DNA of 64,000 bases from Clostridia bacterium (GCA_017397955.1 JAFQHL010000031.1:1-64000), one strand, 5' to 3'. Counted from the first letter of the stretch, positions 5,597-15,464 are shown. Notes: a model not told the origin generated them from the letters alone. Translations and numbers: made by a program.

Positions 5597-7397
5597 CGTT
5601 CATCTCCCTCTTTTCCGCCGTTCTTATGCGGCATGCCGCCGATGCAATCCCCAAGCTAAGCCACAGCACTGTGCAAACGCTGTCCTCTTGCCAAAGATTG
5701 TTGCCCGCCGCCAGCATTAAGCCTATTATCGCGCTTGCACCCGCCGCTGCCGCAACACGTCTTCCGTCGGTAACTACCTTGGGTAGGGTGGTGTAAAGTC
5801 GCTGTGTGGAAAACACCACCGCGAACACCAACAGTAAAAAGCCCGCTATGCCGCATTCCGCCAGTATTTGCAGGTACATACTGCAACTGTCCCCCAATGC
5901 TGAAACAGCCAACGTCTCGGCAGACATACCCAAACCAAGCACCGGCGCACCGGCGCTGACCTTAAGTGCGTTGACCCATCCGGAAATCATATTATATGCG
6001 CCCATATTGCCTAAATCTATGGATATGCCCGAAAAGTACAGTGCAAGCAAGGGCGCACCTACGCATAGAAGTAAGGGGGTAATAACCTGCCTTGTGCTTA
6101 CCGTAAGATACAGTGCAACCGCAATGGCGGTCGCCACGGCAAAAAATACGTGACCGGTATATACGGAATAGCACATAAGCCCCGCCGCCATAACATAGCA
6201 GATAAGTCGGCTGAAGGGGACGGAACGCATGGATTTACAAAATCTAAACGGTAAAAGCACTAAACAATATTTTATAAGCTGACCGCTGTTTTCAAAAACG
6301 GCAAAACTTTCATTTAAGGTTTTCGAAAGCGGTGCGTGGACATAAGCGGCAGTAAAAAGCTGAAAAATAAAGATAACTATAACGCCGCTAAAGCCCAAGC
6401 ACAAAGCCTGTATACATTTTTTAAGCAATGTTTCCGTAGCAAGCATATTAGCCGCCATAATGTATACCGCCGTGGCAGAAAAAGCAAACCAAGCATTAAG
6501 TCCGCCGCCCTTAATTGCGGTAAATCCAAAGCAGGCAAGCAAAAACAAAACAAATATACTGCTTGCATTTATGTGTATATTCCGCTTACCTCTAAGCACT
6601 TTTATAAGGTAGCAGCCAAAAGTGTAGCAAACTAACGTAACCAAATACTTGCGCCCTAAAAACGGCAAACATAACGCGGCGGTACACAGACCCAGCTCCG
6701 GCGCGTAAAACACTACTGCCGCAAGTATTATGACAAATATAAACAAAAGCACCCGTATCTCACTAAAGAAAAACGTAAGCACACCAAAGAAAGAACCGAT
6801 AATTACAGCGGTGCCCAAAGAGGAGGAGCCCTTTTTGTTGTCATAGGCGTTAAAGGCAATACATCCGCCCAACGCCGCCCTTATAAAGGCACTGCTTTCC
6901 AAATATTTTATAAGGCTTTTGCGGGAGAAGAGAAGGGGAAATGACACCAAAATTACAGTGCATCCGTTTATAAGACTGTAAAGCTCCAAGTTCTCATCAC
7001 CCAAAGCATACAGCTTAAGGCAATATATAAGCCCTATATACACGCCAAAGGTTACAAAAAACGCGCCAAAGGTGCTTACGGGTGTATGTATCATACAGTT
7101 TATAAGTCTTTTGTAGGCCTTTGTTACGGGACTGCTCTCTATGGCACGGGCACAAACACCCTTTACTTTTCGCAAATATTTCTTTTTAAAGTCTATCTGT
7201 TTAAGTCCTTGGTTTGCGGCACTTTCCTCCACCAGCCTGTCCGAACGGTCGCTTCCGCTGAATAAAAAGGATAAAATACTAAGCTTTAAAAAATAAATAA
7301 GCTTGGAGGACAAACCGCCAAGGCATAACAATATAAGGCTTCCGTTTTTAAGCCTTTCAAAATATCCTGTGTTGTTTTTACTGTTACCGTTTTTCAC
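5577..7397 (-). CDS. O-antigen ligase/polymerase-like membrane protein
   Basis: 606 residues from a GTG start after AAGGAA. About 90 polar N-terminal residues are followed by many hydrophobic helices (roughly 12) and a large loop near residues 430-500, as in the Wzy/WaaL O-antigen ligase superfamily (Wzy_C). Such proteins polymerise or ligate lipid-linked glycans outside the membrane. In Firmicutes, similar proteins are usually tied to teichuronic or capsular polysaccharide and are poorly assigned. It overlaps trmD by 14 bases upstream and the first DUF4330-like gene downstream, so it is carried at the end of the ribosomal-protein operon. Confidence 0.7.
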   Translation of the reverse strand: MKNGNSKNNTGYFERLKNGSLILLCLGGLSSKLIYFLKLSILSFLFSGSDRSDRLVEESAANQGLKQIDFKKKYLRKVKGVCARAIESSPVTKAYKRLINCMIHTPVSTFGAFFVTFGVYIGLIYCLKLYALGDENLELYSLINGCTVILVSFPLLFSRKSLIKYLESSAFIRAALGGCIAFNAYDNKKGSSSLGTAVIIGSFFGVLTFFFSEIRVLLFIFVIILAAVVFYAPELGLCTAALCLPFLGRKYLVTLVCYTFGCYLIKVLRGKRNIHINASSIFVLFLLACFGFTAIKGGGLNAWFAFSATAVYIMAANMLATETLLKKCIQALCLGFSGVIVIFIFQLFTAAYVHAPLSKTLNESFAVFENSGQLIKYCLVLLPFRFCKSMRSVPFSRLICYVMAAGLMCYSVYTGHVFFAVATAIAVALYLTVSTRQVITPLLLCVGAPLLALYFSGISIDLGNMGAYNMISGWVNALKVSAGAPVLGLGMSAETLAVSALGDSCSMYLQILAECGIAGFLLLVFAVVFSTQRLYTTLPKVVTDGRRVAAAAGASAIIGLMLAAGNNLWQEDSVCTVLWLSLGIASAACRIRTAEKREMNDEFYRK

Positions 7398-8091
7398 TGT
7401 TTTGTTCCTTGTTTAACAGCTCCGGACGCTTTCTCAACGTGCGCTCGTAGGACTGCGCCCTGCGCCACTTTTCAATCTCGGCGTGGTTCCCGTTAAGCAA
7501 CACCTCAGGCACGGCAAGCCCCTCAAACTCACGAGGGCGCGTGTACTGGGGATACTCCAAAAGCCCGCCCTCCAAGCTCTCGTCCTCAGAGCACTCGGCG
7601 GCAGGCAAAACACCTTCCAAACGGCGGGAAACCGCATCAACCACTATGGCGGCAGGCAACTCGCCCCCCGTAAGCACATAGTTGCCCACAGAAAGCTCCT
7701 CATCTACCTCAAGCTCTATAATTCGCTCGTCTATTCCTTCATAGTGACCGCAAAGAAGTATAAGGTTATCGTAGGCGGCATATTCCTTTGCCACCTCGTT
7801 ATTAAAAAGCCGCCCTTGCGGCGACATATATACCACACGCACGCTGCCTTTCGTACGGGACTTAACATCCCTTATGCAGTCAATAACCGGTTGGCATTGC
7901 ATAACCATACCGTAGCCGCCGCCGTAGGGCGTATCGTCCACACGGCGGTGCTTATCCTTGGTATAGCTTCGTATGTCGGTACAGGTAACGCTTATAAGGC
8001 CCGCCTGTGCGGCGCGCCCAATAATGCTGGCATCAAATACAGGGCGCAACATATCGGGGAATAGGGTAAGCACCTCAAAATGCATACTCAT
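7384..8091 (-). CDS. trmD: tRNA (guanine37-N1)-methyltransferase
   Basis: 235 residues. TrmD methylates G37 next to the anticodon, preventing frameshifts. The knotted SPOUT signature is clear: LTLFPDM at the N-terminus, DDTPYGGGYGMVM, CGHYEGIDERI and SVGNYVLTGGELPA. Two starts are possible after GGAGG: the ATG at 8091 (spacing 4) and the ATG at 8085 (MHFEVLTL, spacing 10), which is the usual family start. It overlaps rimM by 4 bases. Confidence 0.96.
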   Translation of the reverse strand: MSMHFEVLTLFPDMLRPVFDASIIGRAAQAGLISVTCTDIRSYTKDKHRRVDDTPYGGGYGMVMQCQPVIDCIRDVKSRTKGSVRVVYMSPQGRLFNNEVAKEYAAYDNLILLCGHYEGIDERIIELEVDEELSVGNYVLTGGELPAAIVVDAVSRRLEGVLPAAECSEDESLEGGLLEYPQYTRPREFEGLAVPEVLLNGNHAEIEKWRRAQSYERTLRKRPELLNKEQNSEKR

Positions 8092-8582
8092 CCAACCTCC
8101 AGACCCTCTATAAGACTAACAGCTATCCCTTTTTTCGGGTCAACGGACTTAACAAACGCATCTACTGCCGGCACAAGATACTCCTTATCGCCCTTAATGC
8201 GATACAAAAAGTTACGGCTGCCCTCTTCAATAGCGGAAAGCACACCTATAACTTCGCCGCTTTCCGCATCATATACCGCAAGGCCTATAAGATCGTCGTT
8301 AAAATAAACGCCGTCCGGTAAGCTAACGTCATCTCTGTCAAACCAAAGCTTGCGCCCTGTAAGCAGGGCGGCGGTCTGCCTATCCTCTTTGCCCTCAAAA
8401 ACAATAGAGGGAATAGAGGGGTGATAACGCTTTACTGCCAAGGATTTTGTTCCCTCGGCATCAAAATACAAGCGGTCTACGCCACGCAAAAAGTCCGGAC
8501 TGTCGCACCAACAGTCAAAGCGCAATTCGCCCTTAACCCCGCGAGGGGCACCAAGTACCCCTGCTTCCAAAAACTTTTTCAT
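8088..8582 (-). CDS. rimM: 16S rRNA processing protein RimM
   Basis: 164 residues. RimM helps mature the 3' domain of 16S rRNA and binds the S19 region. The N-terminal RimM barrel starts LGAPRGVKGELRFDCW. A PRC-barrel follows from ~95 (LIGLAVYDAESGEVIGVLSAIEEG). It sits between khpA (3-base gap) and trmD (4-base overlap), the standard Firmicutes order. Confidence 0.94.
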   Translation of the reverse strand: MKKFLEAGVLGAPRGVKGELRFDCWCDSPDFLRGVDRLYFDAEGTKSLAVKRYHPSIPSIVFEGKEDRQTAALLTGRKLWFDRDDVSLPDGVYFNDDLIGLAVYDAESGEVIGVLSAIEEGSRNFLYRIKGDKEYLVPAVDAFVKSVDPKKGIAVSLIEGLEVG

Positions 8583-8585
8583 AAG

Positions 8586-8828
8586 TTACTGCACTATGTC
8601 TACTATAACGCGCTTGTTTTGCTTTGCCGCGGCGGCACGCATAACCACGCGTATGCACTTGGCTATTTTGCCTTGTCTGCCTATAACCTTGCCCATATCG
8701 TCCTTGGCAACAGTAAGCTCAAGCACGCAGGTATCGCCGCTTACCTTTTCAGATACGCTGACTTCATCGGGGTTATCAACAATAGCCTTGGCAATATCCA
8801 ATAAAACTTGCTTCATAATATTCGGCAC
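8586..8828 (-). CDS. khpA: KH-domain RNA-binding protein KhpA
   Basis: 80 residues, a single KH domain with the GxxG loop in GKVIGRQGKIAKCIR (~49-63). KhpA works with KhpB in RNA binding and affects cell elongation and division in Firmicutes. Its place between rpsP (6-base gap) and rimM (3-base gap) is conserved. Confidence 0.93.
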   Translation of the reverse strand: MPNIMKQVLLDIAKAIVDNPDEVSVSEKVSGDTCVLELTVAKDDMGKVIGRQGKIAKCIRVVMRAAAAKQNKRVIVDIVQ

Positions 8829-8834
8829 CTCTGA

Positions 8835-9077
8835 TTATATAGCGCCGTTCTTCTTAAGCAAAGTCTTAACAGTGTCGGTAGGCTGTGCGCCGTTAGCAAT
8901 CCACTTCTTAGCCTTTTCGTTGTCAATAACGATTTCAGAGGGCTCCTTCATGGGATTGTAGTAACCGATTTCTTCAATAAATCTGCCGTCTCTGGGGAAA
9001 CGGGAATCAGCAACAACTACTCTGTAAAAAGGTGCCTTTTTTGCGCCCATTCTCTTAAGTCTAATCTTAACTGCCAT
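8835..9077 (-). CDS. rpsP: 30S ribosomal protein S16
   Basis: 80 residues, standard length. The N-terminus [19 protein letters not shown] and the internal [10 protein letters not shown] are diagnostic. S16 is a primary assembly protein of the small subunit. It follows ffh by 28 bases, with GGAGGAAAAAG before the start. Confidence 0.97.
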   Translation of the reverse strand: MAVKIRLKRMGAKKAPFYRVVVADSRFPRDGRFIEEIGYYNPMKEPSEIVIDNEKAKKWIANGAQPTDTVKTLLKKNGAI

Positions 9078-9105
9078 TTTCTTTTTCCTCCGAAAAAATA
9101 TAATA

Positions 9106-10434
9106 TTATTTTATGCCAAAAGGCAGTCTCATTCTGCCCTTTTTGCCTTTTTTGGTGAACTTCTTCATAATTTCCTTGGTCTGCTCAAACTGCTTAAGAA
9201 GTCTGTTAACTTCTTCCACAGACCTGCCGCTGCCTGCGGCAATACGCTTCTTGCGCGAAGAGTTCAAAACTTCGGGATGTACCCTTTCGTACTTGGTCAT
9301 CGAAAGTATTATAGCTTCCAGATGGTCCATAGCCTTTTCATCAATCTTAGCATCTTTCAGCTTAGAGGCGTTAACGCCGGGTATCATCCCCATAAGCTGC
9401 TCCAAAGAGCCCATATTTCTAAGCTGACCAAACTGCTCCAGATAATCCTCCAGAGTAAAGCTGGATTCCCTGAATTTACGCTCCAGCTCTTCCGCCTGCT
9501 TGTCGTCATAAGCGTTTTGCGCCTTTTCTATAAGCGAAAGCACATCACCCATACCAAGTATACGGGATGCCATACGGTCGGGGTAAAATGCTTCAAGATT
9601 GTCAAGCTTTTCGCCCGTACCGATGAACTTGATGGGTTTTCCGGTTATGTGGCGTACGGAAAGTGCCGCGCCGCCGCGGGTATCGCCATCCATTTTTGTA
9701 AGGATAACGCCCGTTATGTCAAGCAGATCATTAAAGCTTTGGGCAACGTTAACTGCGTCCTGACCTGTCATTGCGTCAACAACCAATAAGGTTTCGGTGG
9801 GCTGTGCCGCTTCTTTAACTCTGCGTAGCTCCTCCATAAGAGCCTCGTCTATATGCAAACGACCCGCGGTATCCACAATAACCAAATCGTGGCCGTATTC
9901 CTTGGCATATCTAAGCGCTTCGTCAACGGTTTTTACGGGGTCCTGTGTGCCCTTTTCAAAAACCTTAACACCCGCTTTTTCACCTACCACCTGCAACTGC
10001 TTTATTGCGGCGGGACGGTATATGTCACAGGCAACCAAAAGTGGGCTTTTGCCCTGCTTTTTGTACATAAGTGCCAGCTTGCCCGTATGGGTGGTTTTAC
10101 CGCTGCCCTGCAAACCGCACATCAGCACCACCGTGGGGGGCTTGGGGGCGATCACCAGCTTGGAATTGGCTGTGCCCATAAGGGTTATAAGCTCTTCGTG
10201 TACAATTTTTACTATTTGCTGTGCGGGCACAAGACTTTCAAGCACGTCACTGCCCACAGCGCGCTCGCTAACCTTGGCAATAAAATCCTTTACTACCTTA
10301 AAGTTAACATCTGCCTCCAAAAGAGCCAGCTTTATCTCACGCATACCCGCCTTAACGTCGGCTTCCGTAAGCTTGCCGCTGTTTCTTAACTTTTTAAAGG
10401 CACCCGATATTTTATCTACAAGACCTTCAAACAT
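9106..10434 (-). CDS. ffh: Signal recognition particle protein Ffh
   Basis: 442 residues. Ffh binds SRP RNA and nascent signal sequences and docks with FtsY through paired GTPases. It has the helical N domain (1-90), the NG GTPase with G1 [13 protein letters not shown] (~108-120), DTAGRLH (~190), [10 protein letters not shown] (~246) and GTGEKL, and a C-terminal M domain ending in the basic [13 protein letters not shown]. It follows ylxM by 13 bases. Confidence 0.97.
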   Translation of the reverse strand: MFEGLVDKISGAFKKLRNSGKLTEADVKAGMREIKLALLEADVNFKVVKDFIAKVSERAVGSDVLESLVPAQQIVKIVHEELITLMGTANSKLVIAPKPPTVVLMCGLQGSGKTTHTGKLALMYKKQGKSPLLVACDIYRPAAIKQLQVVGEKAGVKVFEKGTQDPVKTVDEALRYAKEYGHDLVIVDTAGRLHIDEALMEELRRVKEAAQPTETLLVVDAMTGQDAVNVAQSFNDLLDITGVILTKMDGDTRGGAALSVRHITGKPIKFIGTGEKLDNLEAFYPDRMASRILGMGDVLSLIEKAQNAYDDKQAEELERKFRESSFTLEDYLEQFGQLRNMGSLEQLMGMIPGVNASKLKDAKIDEKAMDHLEAIILSMTKYERVHPEVLNSSRKKRIAAGSGRSVEEVNRLLKQFEQTKEIMKKFTKKGKKGRMRLPFGIK

Positions 10435-10447
10435 TATTTGTCCTCCG

Positions 10448-10774
10448 TTAAAGCTCCGCCGTTAAGTCTGCGGCAAGGGCGCAAAGCCTTTCATTACCGG
10501 CTTGCCTTGCCTGCTCTGCCACTTCCTCCAAACCGCTGCGCAGTTTTTGGGATTTTTTATAAAAGCACAGCTTTTCTTCAAACTCCAAAAGCTTGGCTTC
10601 CCCCTTCTTTAAAGCATCCCGCACGCCCTGGCGGGTAATGCCCGTGTCCTCACCAATTTCGGACAAAGAAAGGTCGCCGTTGTAGTACAAATCCAATACA
10701 TCGCGCTGACCGTCTTTAAGCAGTGCTCCGTATATGTCCAGCAGGGAAGATATAAGCACCCTTTTGCTATCCAT
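10448..10774 (-). CDS. ylxM: YlxM/p13-family SRP operon HTH protein
   Basis: 108 residues from the ATG after GGAGGTG. The frame extends upstream to 10909 but that part has no ribosome site and runs over the promoter. The protein has a sigma-70 region 4-like HTH (GQRDVLDLYYNGDLSLSEIGEDTGITRQGVRDALKK split over ~22-58) and a helical tail. YlxM partners with the SRP in Firmicutes and may tune ffh expression or SRP GTPase activity. It leads the ylxM-to-DUF4330 operon. Confidence 0.9.
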   Translation of the reverse strand: MDSKRVLISSLLDIYGALLKDGQRDVLDLYYNGDLSLSEIGEDTGITRQGVRDALKKGEAKLLEFEEKLCFYKKSQKLRSGLEEVAEQARQAGNERLCALAADLTAEL

Positions 10775-10844
10775 ATTAACGTACACCTCCGAAAAAGACT
10801 TCCCGCTACAGCATCTTAATAAGCGATTTTCTATGCTGTTAACG

Positions 10845-10879
10845 AGAAAAAACAGCTGTAAAGCAAAACACTTTACAGC
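10845..10879 (-). terminator. Terminator of the ClpC-like gene
   Basis: On the minus strand GCTGTAAAG (10879-10871), a seven-base loop, CTTTACAGC (10863-10855), then TGTTTTTTC. The ylxM promoter starts transcription inside the upstream arm (near 10874), so ylxM transcripts lack a complete stem and should escape termination. Confidence 0.75.
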
Positions 10880-10880
10880 C

Positions 10881-10909
10881 ATTATATACGAAGTGTGTCC
10901 GTTTGTCAA
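10881..10909 (-). promoter_or_regulatory. Promoter of the ylxM-ffh-rpsP-trmD operon
   Basis: Minus strand TTGACA (10909-10904), 17-base spacer, TATAAT (10886-10881). The -35 box overlaps the stop codon of the ClpC-like gene. No better promoter is seen before rpsP or trmD. Confidence 0.85.
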
Positions 10910-13035
10910 CAGTTTTTTGCGGTAATTTTAAAATTTTCTTTGTCTTCTTCGCCCCAAAAGGCAAAAGCCTTGGTTAAGCCTTCGTCTTTACTCGCCAATC
11001 TTGCGGCGTTGCGTTTCAGCATACGGCAAAGACTGCCGTGGCTTAGCCCTTTGGCACGCCAGCGGGCGGCGACAGCGGGCAAAGCCTCAGCATCGCCTTC
11101 GATACGCACGCCTTTTTGCAACAGCTCTTGCTTCAAATCCTTAAAACAGCCCTCTGCCACCGCCGCAAGCTCCTTTTCTCCTGCCGCCGCAAACATCACC
11201 GTTTCGTCTGCTGTCGCGGAAAGCTCCTTTATAACGGGGTCTGCCGCTTTTTCTGCTTTGGAGAAACCTGCCGTGCCTTCAGCACCTTTGCAAGCGGAAA
11301 GCACCAGCAAACAGCCCTTGAAGCTTATTTTCAGCCCGTTTCCGTCGCAAATCACCCCGTCCTCGCATATTTGGCGTATAAGGGATAACAGCTCACCTTC
11401 GGCTTTGTTTATATTGTCAAAAAACAACAGACAGCGCGGCTTTCTGCGTACCTTTTCCGTAAGAATGCCGCCTTCACCTCCTGCTGTGCCTATAAGTCGG
11501 GATACACCGTAGCTTCCTTTATAGTCTTCGGCGTCGAAACAGAAAAAACTGTCCTCGTTTCCAAAAGTAAGTGCCGCACATTCCCTTGCCAAACTGCGTT
11601 TTCCAACCCCTCTGTTGCCTATGAATAACAGCAAAAGCGGTAGTTTTAAAATCCCCGTACCGTATTCTTCAAGCAACTTCGCAACCTTATATACGGCTTC
11701 GTCTTGCCCGCGTATTTTTTCTTTAAGCAGTGCGGCGGTGTCCTCCCTTGTTCTTGCCTTTGCGGGTGCAATTCCCGTGTTTGCCTCCAACGCCGCCTCT
11801 ACATCGGTGCTTTCTACCGTGGGTACGGCTCTTTTTCCTGACCACATCATACGCCTTCGTGCCGCACTCTCGTCCATAAGGTCAATAGCTTTGTCGGGCA
11901 AGGACCGCTCTCCTACATATTTCATTGATAAATCCACAGCGGCCTCCAAAGCTTCATCGCTTATTATTACCCCGTGGTGCTCCTCATAGCGACGGCGCAA
12001 GCCCTTTAGTATACGCAGGCAGGCGTCGCGGTCAGGCTCTGTAAGCAACACGCATTGAAAACGCCGTTCCAAGGCTCCGTCCTTTTCTATATATTTTTTG
12101 TATTCCTTAAGGGTGGTTGCTCCCATAAGCCTTATTTCGCCCCGTGCCAGATAGGGCTTAAGGATATTAGATGCATCTATTGCGCCTTCCGCTGCGCCTG
12201 CACCCACAATAGAGTGTATCTCGTCGGCAAACAGAATAATGTCCTCTGCGCCTTTGGTTTCTTCTATGATGTTTTTCAGCTTTTCTTCAAACTCCCCCCT
12301 GTATTTGGTTCCGGCTACCAGCGCGGGGATGTCAAGTACTATAAGACGCACTCCGCACAACGCTTCGGGTACCCGCCCTTCCGCTATGCGTAAAGCCAGG
12401 GACTCTGCCACCGCGGTTTTTCCTACTCCCGGCTCGCCTATAAGGCAAGGGTTGTTTTTGGTTCGTCTAAGCAGAATTTGTATAACCCTTTCTTCCTCTT
12501 TTTCTCTGCCTATCACAGGGTCAATCAGTCCTTTTGCCGCTTTTTCAGTCAGATCGTACCCGTGTTTGTCAAGCAGTGGAGTAGGTTTCTTTGGCTGCTT
12601 CGTAGCTTTGTACACGTATTCATCCTCCTTTGCAAGCTTTTGCGCCCTCTCATATATTCGAGGGGCGGAAACAAAGCTGTCTGCCAGCCGTTTTGCCGCA
12701 CATTCCTCAGATATCAACACCAAAAGCAGGTCTCCGCAATCTGCTTTGCCGCCCTGCGCCTCTCGCGCGGCTTTCAGCAACAGCTTTTTCAGCTTAGGGG
12801 TCATATCCGTACTTTCTTTTGTTTCCCCCTGAAATTTTGGCTGTGCCTTAAGCTGCTTTCTTAAATATTGCGGTTTAAGCCCCAAATCGCAAAGCATATT
12901 GCCGCAGGGACTGTCACTTAGGGACAATGCCAGTAACAAATGCTCGGTCCCTACGTAAAAATCACCCAGCGCGGCGGCTTCTATAAATGCCGTATTTACT
13001 GCAATATGTGCCAAATTTGTAAACTTTTCGTTCAT
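10906..13035 (-). CDS. ClpC-like HSP100 protein with degenerate second ATPase domain
   Basis: 709 residues. The N domain (1-145) matches the Clp double repeat ([21 protein letters not shown]). D1 is intact: Walker [13 protein letters not shown] (~200-211), pore loop [10 protein letters not shown], Walker [10 protein letters not shown] and arginine pair ERRF (~323-326). D2 has lost its catalytic set. Walker A is GNRGVGKR (473-480, Thr/Ser replaced by Arg), Walker B is FFDNINK (Glu replaced by Asn541), the GYVG pore loop is replaced by GTAGGEGG, and no FxPEFLNR arginine finger is visible. The coiled M domain is absent. It probably unfolds or remodels proteins with D1 only, or is regulatory. GGAGGGAAAAT precedes the ATG. 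A normal two-ring ClpE is encoded at 39217. Confidence 0.85.
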   Translation of the reverse strand: MNEKFTNLAHIAVNTAFIEAAALGDFYVGTEHLLLALSLSDSPCGNMLCDLGLKPQYLRKQLKAQPKFQGETKESTDMTPKLKKLLLKAAREAQGGKADCGDLLLVLISEECAAKRLADSFVSAPRIYERAQKLAKEDEYVYKATKQPKKPTPLLDKHGYDLTEKAAKGLIDPVIGREKEEERVIQILLRRTKNNPCLIGEPGVGKTAVAESLALRIAEGRVPEALCGVRLIVLDIPALVAGTKYRGEFEEKLKNIIEETKGAEDIILFADEIHSIVGAGAAEGAIDASNILKPYLARGEIRLMGATTLKEYKKYIEKDGALERRFQCVLLTEPDRDACLRILKGLRRRYEEHHGVIISDEALEAAVDLSMKYVGERSLPDKAIDLMDESAARRRMMWSGKRAVPTVESTDVEAALEANTGIAPAKARTREDTAALLKEKIRGQDEAVYKVAKLLEEYGTGILKLPLLLLFIGNRGVGKRSLARECAALTFGNEDSFFCFDAEDYKGSYGVSRLIGTAGGEGGILTEKVRRKPRCLLFFDNINKAEGELLSLIRQICEDGVICDGNGLKISFKGCLLVLSACKGAEGTAGFSKAEKAADPVIKELSATADETVMFAAAGEKELAAVAEGCFKDLKQELLQKGVRIEGDAEALPAVAARWRAKGLSHGSLCRMLKRNAARLASKDEGLTKAFAFWGEEDKENFKITAKNC

Positions 13036-13165
13036 ATTTTCCCTCCAAATGCTGTAAAAACATCTGTTTTCACAAGGATTTTGCCCTAAAATAGAGGATT
13101 ATATTTCCATTTTATTATCTTTTTGTAAAAAAGTTAACGGCGCTCTTCCATAAAAAGGTCTTTTG

Positions 13166-13174
13166 TGGTATAAT
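13166..13174 (+). promoter_or_regulatory. Extended -10 promoter for the 13194 gene
   Basis: TGGTATAAT is an extended -10 element (TGnTATAAT), with the -10 hexamer at 13169-13174. No good -35 lies 17 bases upstream. The start would fall near 13181, giving a very short leader. Confidence 0.45.
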
Positions 13175-13193
13175 CACGGTGAGGTGTTATGCA

Positions 13194-13880
13194 ATGGGCT
13201 CGCAAAATAATATAAATAGGGGTTACTCCCCAAAAAAAACACATAATATTGCCCATGCAGGCGCACCTAAAAGGGTAAGAAGGCTTACTCCTGAGGAAAT
13301 TGAGGAGCGTAGGCTTAAAGCCGCAGAGCAAAGGCGCGAGAAGCGTGAGACTTTTTTTGTTCGCTTTATCTTTGGCGTAGCGGTATATATGCTGTGTTGC
13401 CTTATTATCTTCGGTTTTGCCGCATCCGTTTATCTCCGTACCACGGATATTGAGCTGGCAGAGCTGAATATTGTAGATGCAAAGGGTAAAATTTTATACA
13501 CGGCAGAGGATGAGGCGTTTATAATAAATAATGTGCCCTATGTTTCTGCAACAGGTCTTGCGGTGCTTTACGATTTTACTTTAGCGGGTGACAAAACCAG
13601 GGTTTCCATGCACTTCCATAATGTTGACGAAAGTATATCTTTTACGAAGGATTCTACCGGTGTGTACATAAACGGTCAGCCCGTAAGGCTTACTGCACCT
13701 ATTATTTTTACAGATGACTATTATATTCCGTTGGAATTGATTAGAAACTATTTTTTAGGCGTAACAATTATATACGACAGTGAAAAAGGGCTTGCAACAC
13801 TTTCTGCGGATAAAGAAGCGTTTTCCCTTAAGCTTCATTCTCCCGTAGAAACAGAGCTGCCCAACAAACCGAAAGGATGA
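13194..13880 (+). CDS. Membrane-anchored protein with copper-amine-oxidase-N-like domain
   Basis: 228 residues from the ATG after GAGGTG (an upstream GTG at 13179 is also in frame). A basic cytoplasmic stretch (KRVRRLTPEEIEERRLKAA) precedes one membrane helix at ~62-85. The outer C-terminal half contains VYINGQPVRLTAP and DDYYIPLELIRNYFLGV, which resemble the stalk-type copper amine oxidase N-terminal domain used as a wall-binding or structural module. It ends 10 bases before the glucosaminidase gene and is probably co-transcribed, suggesting a role in cell-wall turnover. Function is inferred from context. Confidence 0.6.
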   Translation: MGSQNNINRGYSPKKTHNIAHAGAPKRVRRLTPEEIEERRLKAAEQRREKRETFFVRFIFGVAVYMLCCLIIFGFAASVYLRTTDIELAELNIVDAKGKILYTAEDEAFIINNVPYVSATGLAVLYDFTLAGDKTRVSMHFHNVDESISFTKDSTGVYINGQPVRLTAPIIFTDDYYIPLELIRNYFLGVTIIYDSEKGLATLSADKEAFSLKLHSPVETELPNKPKG

Positions 13881-13890
13881 AATTGTTTTT

Positions 13891-15417
13891 ATGAAACCGA
13901 GAAAGACAGCAATGCTTCTTGCGGCGGCAATGATTATAGTTACCGTTATTGCGGTAGTGCCTTCCGTAAAAGTACAGGCTTCTTATGTGGATGACTTTTT
14001 GGCAACCGTAGGTCCTATGTGTACCAACGATATGAGGGATAACCATATTTTGGCATCCTTTACCTTGGCACAGGCTATTTGGGAAAGCGGTTGGGGTCGC
14101 AGTACCTTGGCAACACAGGCAAATAACCTGTTTGGTATCCGCGCCTACAGCACTTGGGATGGCAAGGTTTTTGACAGAAACGAGTGCGTGCTTTACAACA
14201 GCTGGTCACATCTTGTTGCTACAAAGGGTGATGCGTATGTCAAAAACTACTCTTTGTCATTCTGGCGCGCATACGATAGCTGGCAGGACAGCGTTAATGA
14301 CCACAGCGGCTTGTTCAACCGTATGTCCATATACGAAAACCTAAGGGGTAATTACGATTATAAATCCTGTGCTACCCTTATCGTTTTGGATGGGTATTGC
14401 AGTGAGACGGAGTATACCGATTGTCTTATTACTCTTATCGAAAGCTATGACCTGGAGCAGTATAATTACGATTTTGGCGATAACGGTGGCAACACCACTC
14501 AGCCCGAAGACGGCAATAACGAGGTTTCCGGCAACGGCAGCAGCGTAAGCCTTCAGCCCGCAAAGCTTTATATGGAAACAGGCACCGCTTATCCTCTCAG
14601 TTTTACCGTTACTCCCAAGGGTGCGGAATGTACAGTTACCAGCAGTAACCCCGCAGTTGCTTCTGTAAACGGCAATATACTTACCGCTGTTTCAGCCGGT
14701 AGTACTACTGTTACCCTCGCTTCCGGCTCTCTTTCCGTAAGCTGTGATGTAACTGTTGCCGATAACTACGGCGGCATAGTTGCCGACGGCGTGTATGTTT
14801 TGTGCACGGTTGCAACCGGCACCGTTACCATTCCCGCTGAGGCAACAAGCATCGGTAAGGATGCTTTTCGCGGTAGCGGCGTAACTAAGGTTATCGTGGG
14901 CAACGGCATTACCTCTGTGGAAGACGGCGCATTCAGCGGTATGGGCGGCGGCTTTACTCTTTGCTCTTACGGCAACAGCATTGTTTCTGATTACGCGCTG
15001 ATGAACGCAATCGCCCACATCAATATGAGCACCGGTTGGGTTTTGGATTCCGCAGGCGCACTTATAACGGGCATATCTCTCTACACAACGGCAGAACTCA
15101 TAAGTACCTATTACAATGCCGAAGGTGTGGATGTTGATTTAAGTAACAGCACAGGCGAAGCTCTTGGCAATACCGAATATGTAGGCACAGGATGTGTTGT
15201 TACCGTTGGCGGCGTTAGCTACAGCGCGGTAGTTAAGGGTGATACTGACGGTGACGGCATAACCTCCACCTCCGACCTGCTTAACCTTAAAGGCTACCTC
15301 GGCGGAGATAACGGTTATTTGCCTGCCCGCACTTTCCGCAAAGCGGCAGACTTTAACGGCGACGAAAGAATTACTACCGCAGACTATCTTGCAATCTTCC
15401 GTTCCTTCACCGCATAA
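13891..15417 (+). CDS. Secreted glucosaminidase with Big2, LRR and dockerin modules
   Basis: 508 residues. The signal peptide ends near VQASY (~30). Residues ~31-190 are a mannosyl-glycoprotein endo-beta-N-acetylglucosaminidase/FlgJ-type domain (HILASFTLAQAIWESGWG with the catalytic Glu, NNLFGIRA, YDSWQDSVNDHSGLF), which cuts peptidoglycan glycan strands. An acidic linker is followed by a bacterial Ig-like Big2 domain (~222-295), a short BspA-type LRR (~300-370), a YVGTGC/VVKGD linker, and a type I dockerin (450-508: GDTDGDGITSTSDLLNLK and ADFNGDERITTADYLAIF). The end matches the cohesin-dockerin protein at 1611. It is probably a wall hydrolase held on a cohesin scaffold. Confidence 0.85.
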   Translation: MKPRKTAMLLAAAMIIVTVIAVVPSVKVQASYVDDFLATVGPMCTNDMRDNHILASFTLAQAIWESGWGRSTLATQANNLFGIRAYSTWDGKVFDRNECVLYNSWSHLVATKGDAYVKNYSLSFWRAYDSWQDSVNDHSGLFNRMSIYENLRGNYDYKSCATLIVLDGYCSETEYTDCLITLIESYDLEQYNYDFGDNGGNTTQPEDGNNEVSGNGSSVSLQPAKLYMETGTAYPLSFTVTPKGAECTVTSSNPAVASVNGNILTAVSAGSTTVTLASGSLSVSCDVTVADNYGGIVADGVYVLCTVATGTVTIPAEATSIGKDAFRGSGVTKVIVGNGITSVEDGAFSGMGGGFTLCSYGNSIVSDYALMNAIAHINMSTGWVLDSAGALITGISLYTTAELISTYYNAEGVDVDLSNSTGEALGNTEYVGTGCVVTVGGVSYSAVVKGDTDGDGITSTSDLLNLKGYLGGDNGYLPARTFRKAADFNGDERITTADYLAIFRSFTA

Positions 15418-15432
15418 TTTAAACAAAATTGA

Positions 15433-15464
15433 ACACCGCAGACCTTATGGTTTGCGGTGTTTTT
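15433..15464 (+). terminator. Terminator after the glucosaminidase gene
   Basis: ACACCGCAGACC pairs with GGTTTGCGGTGT around a short loop, followed by TTTTT. Confidence 0.85.
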
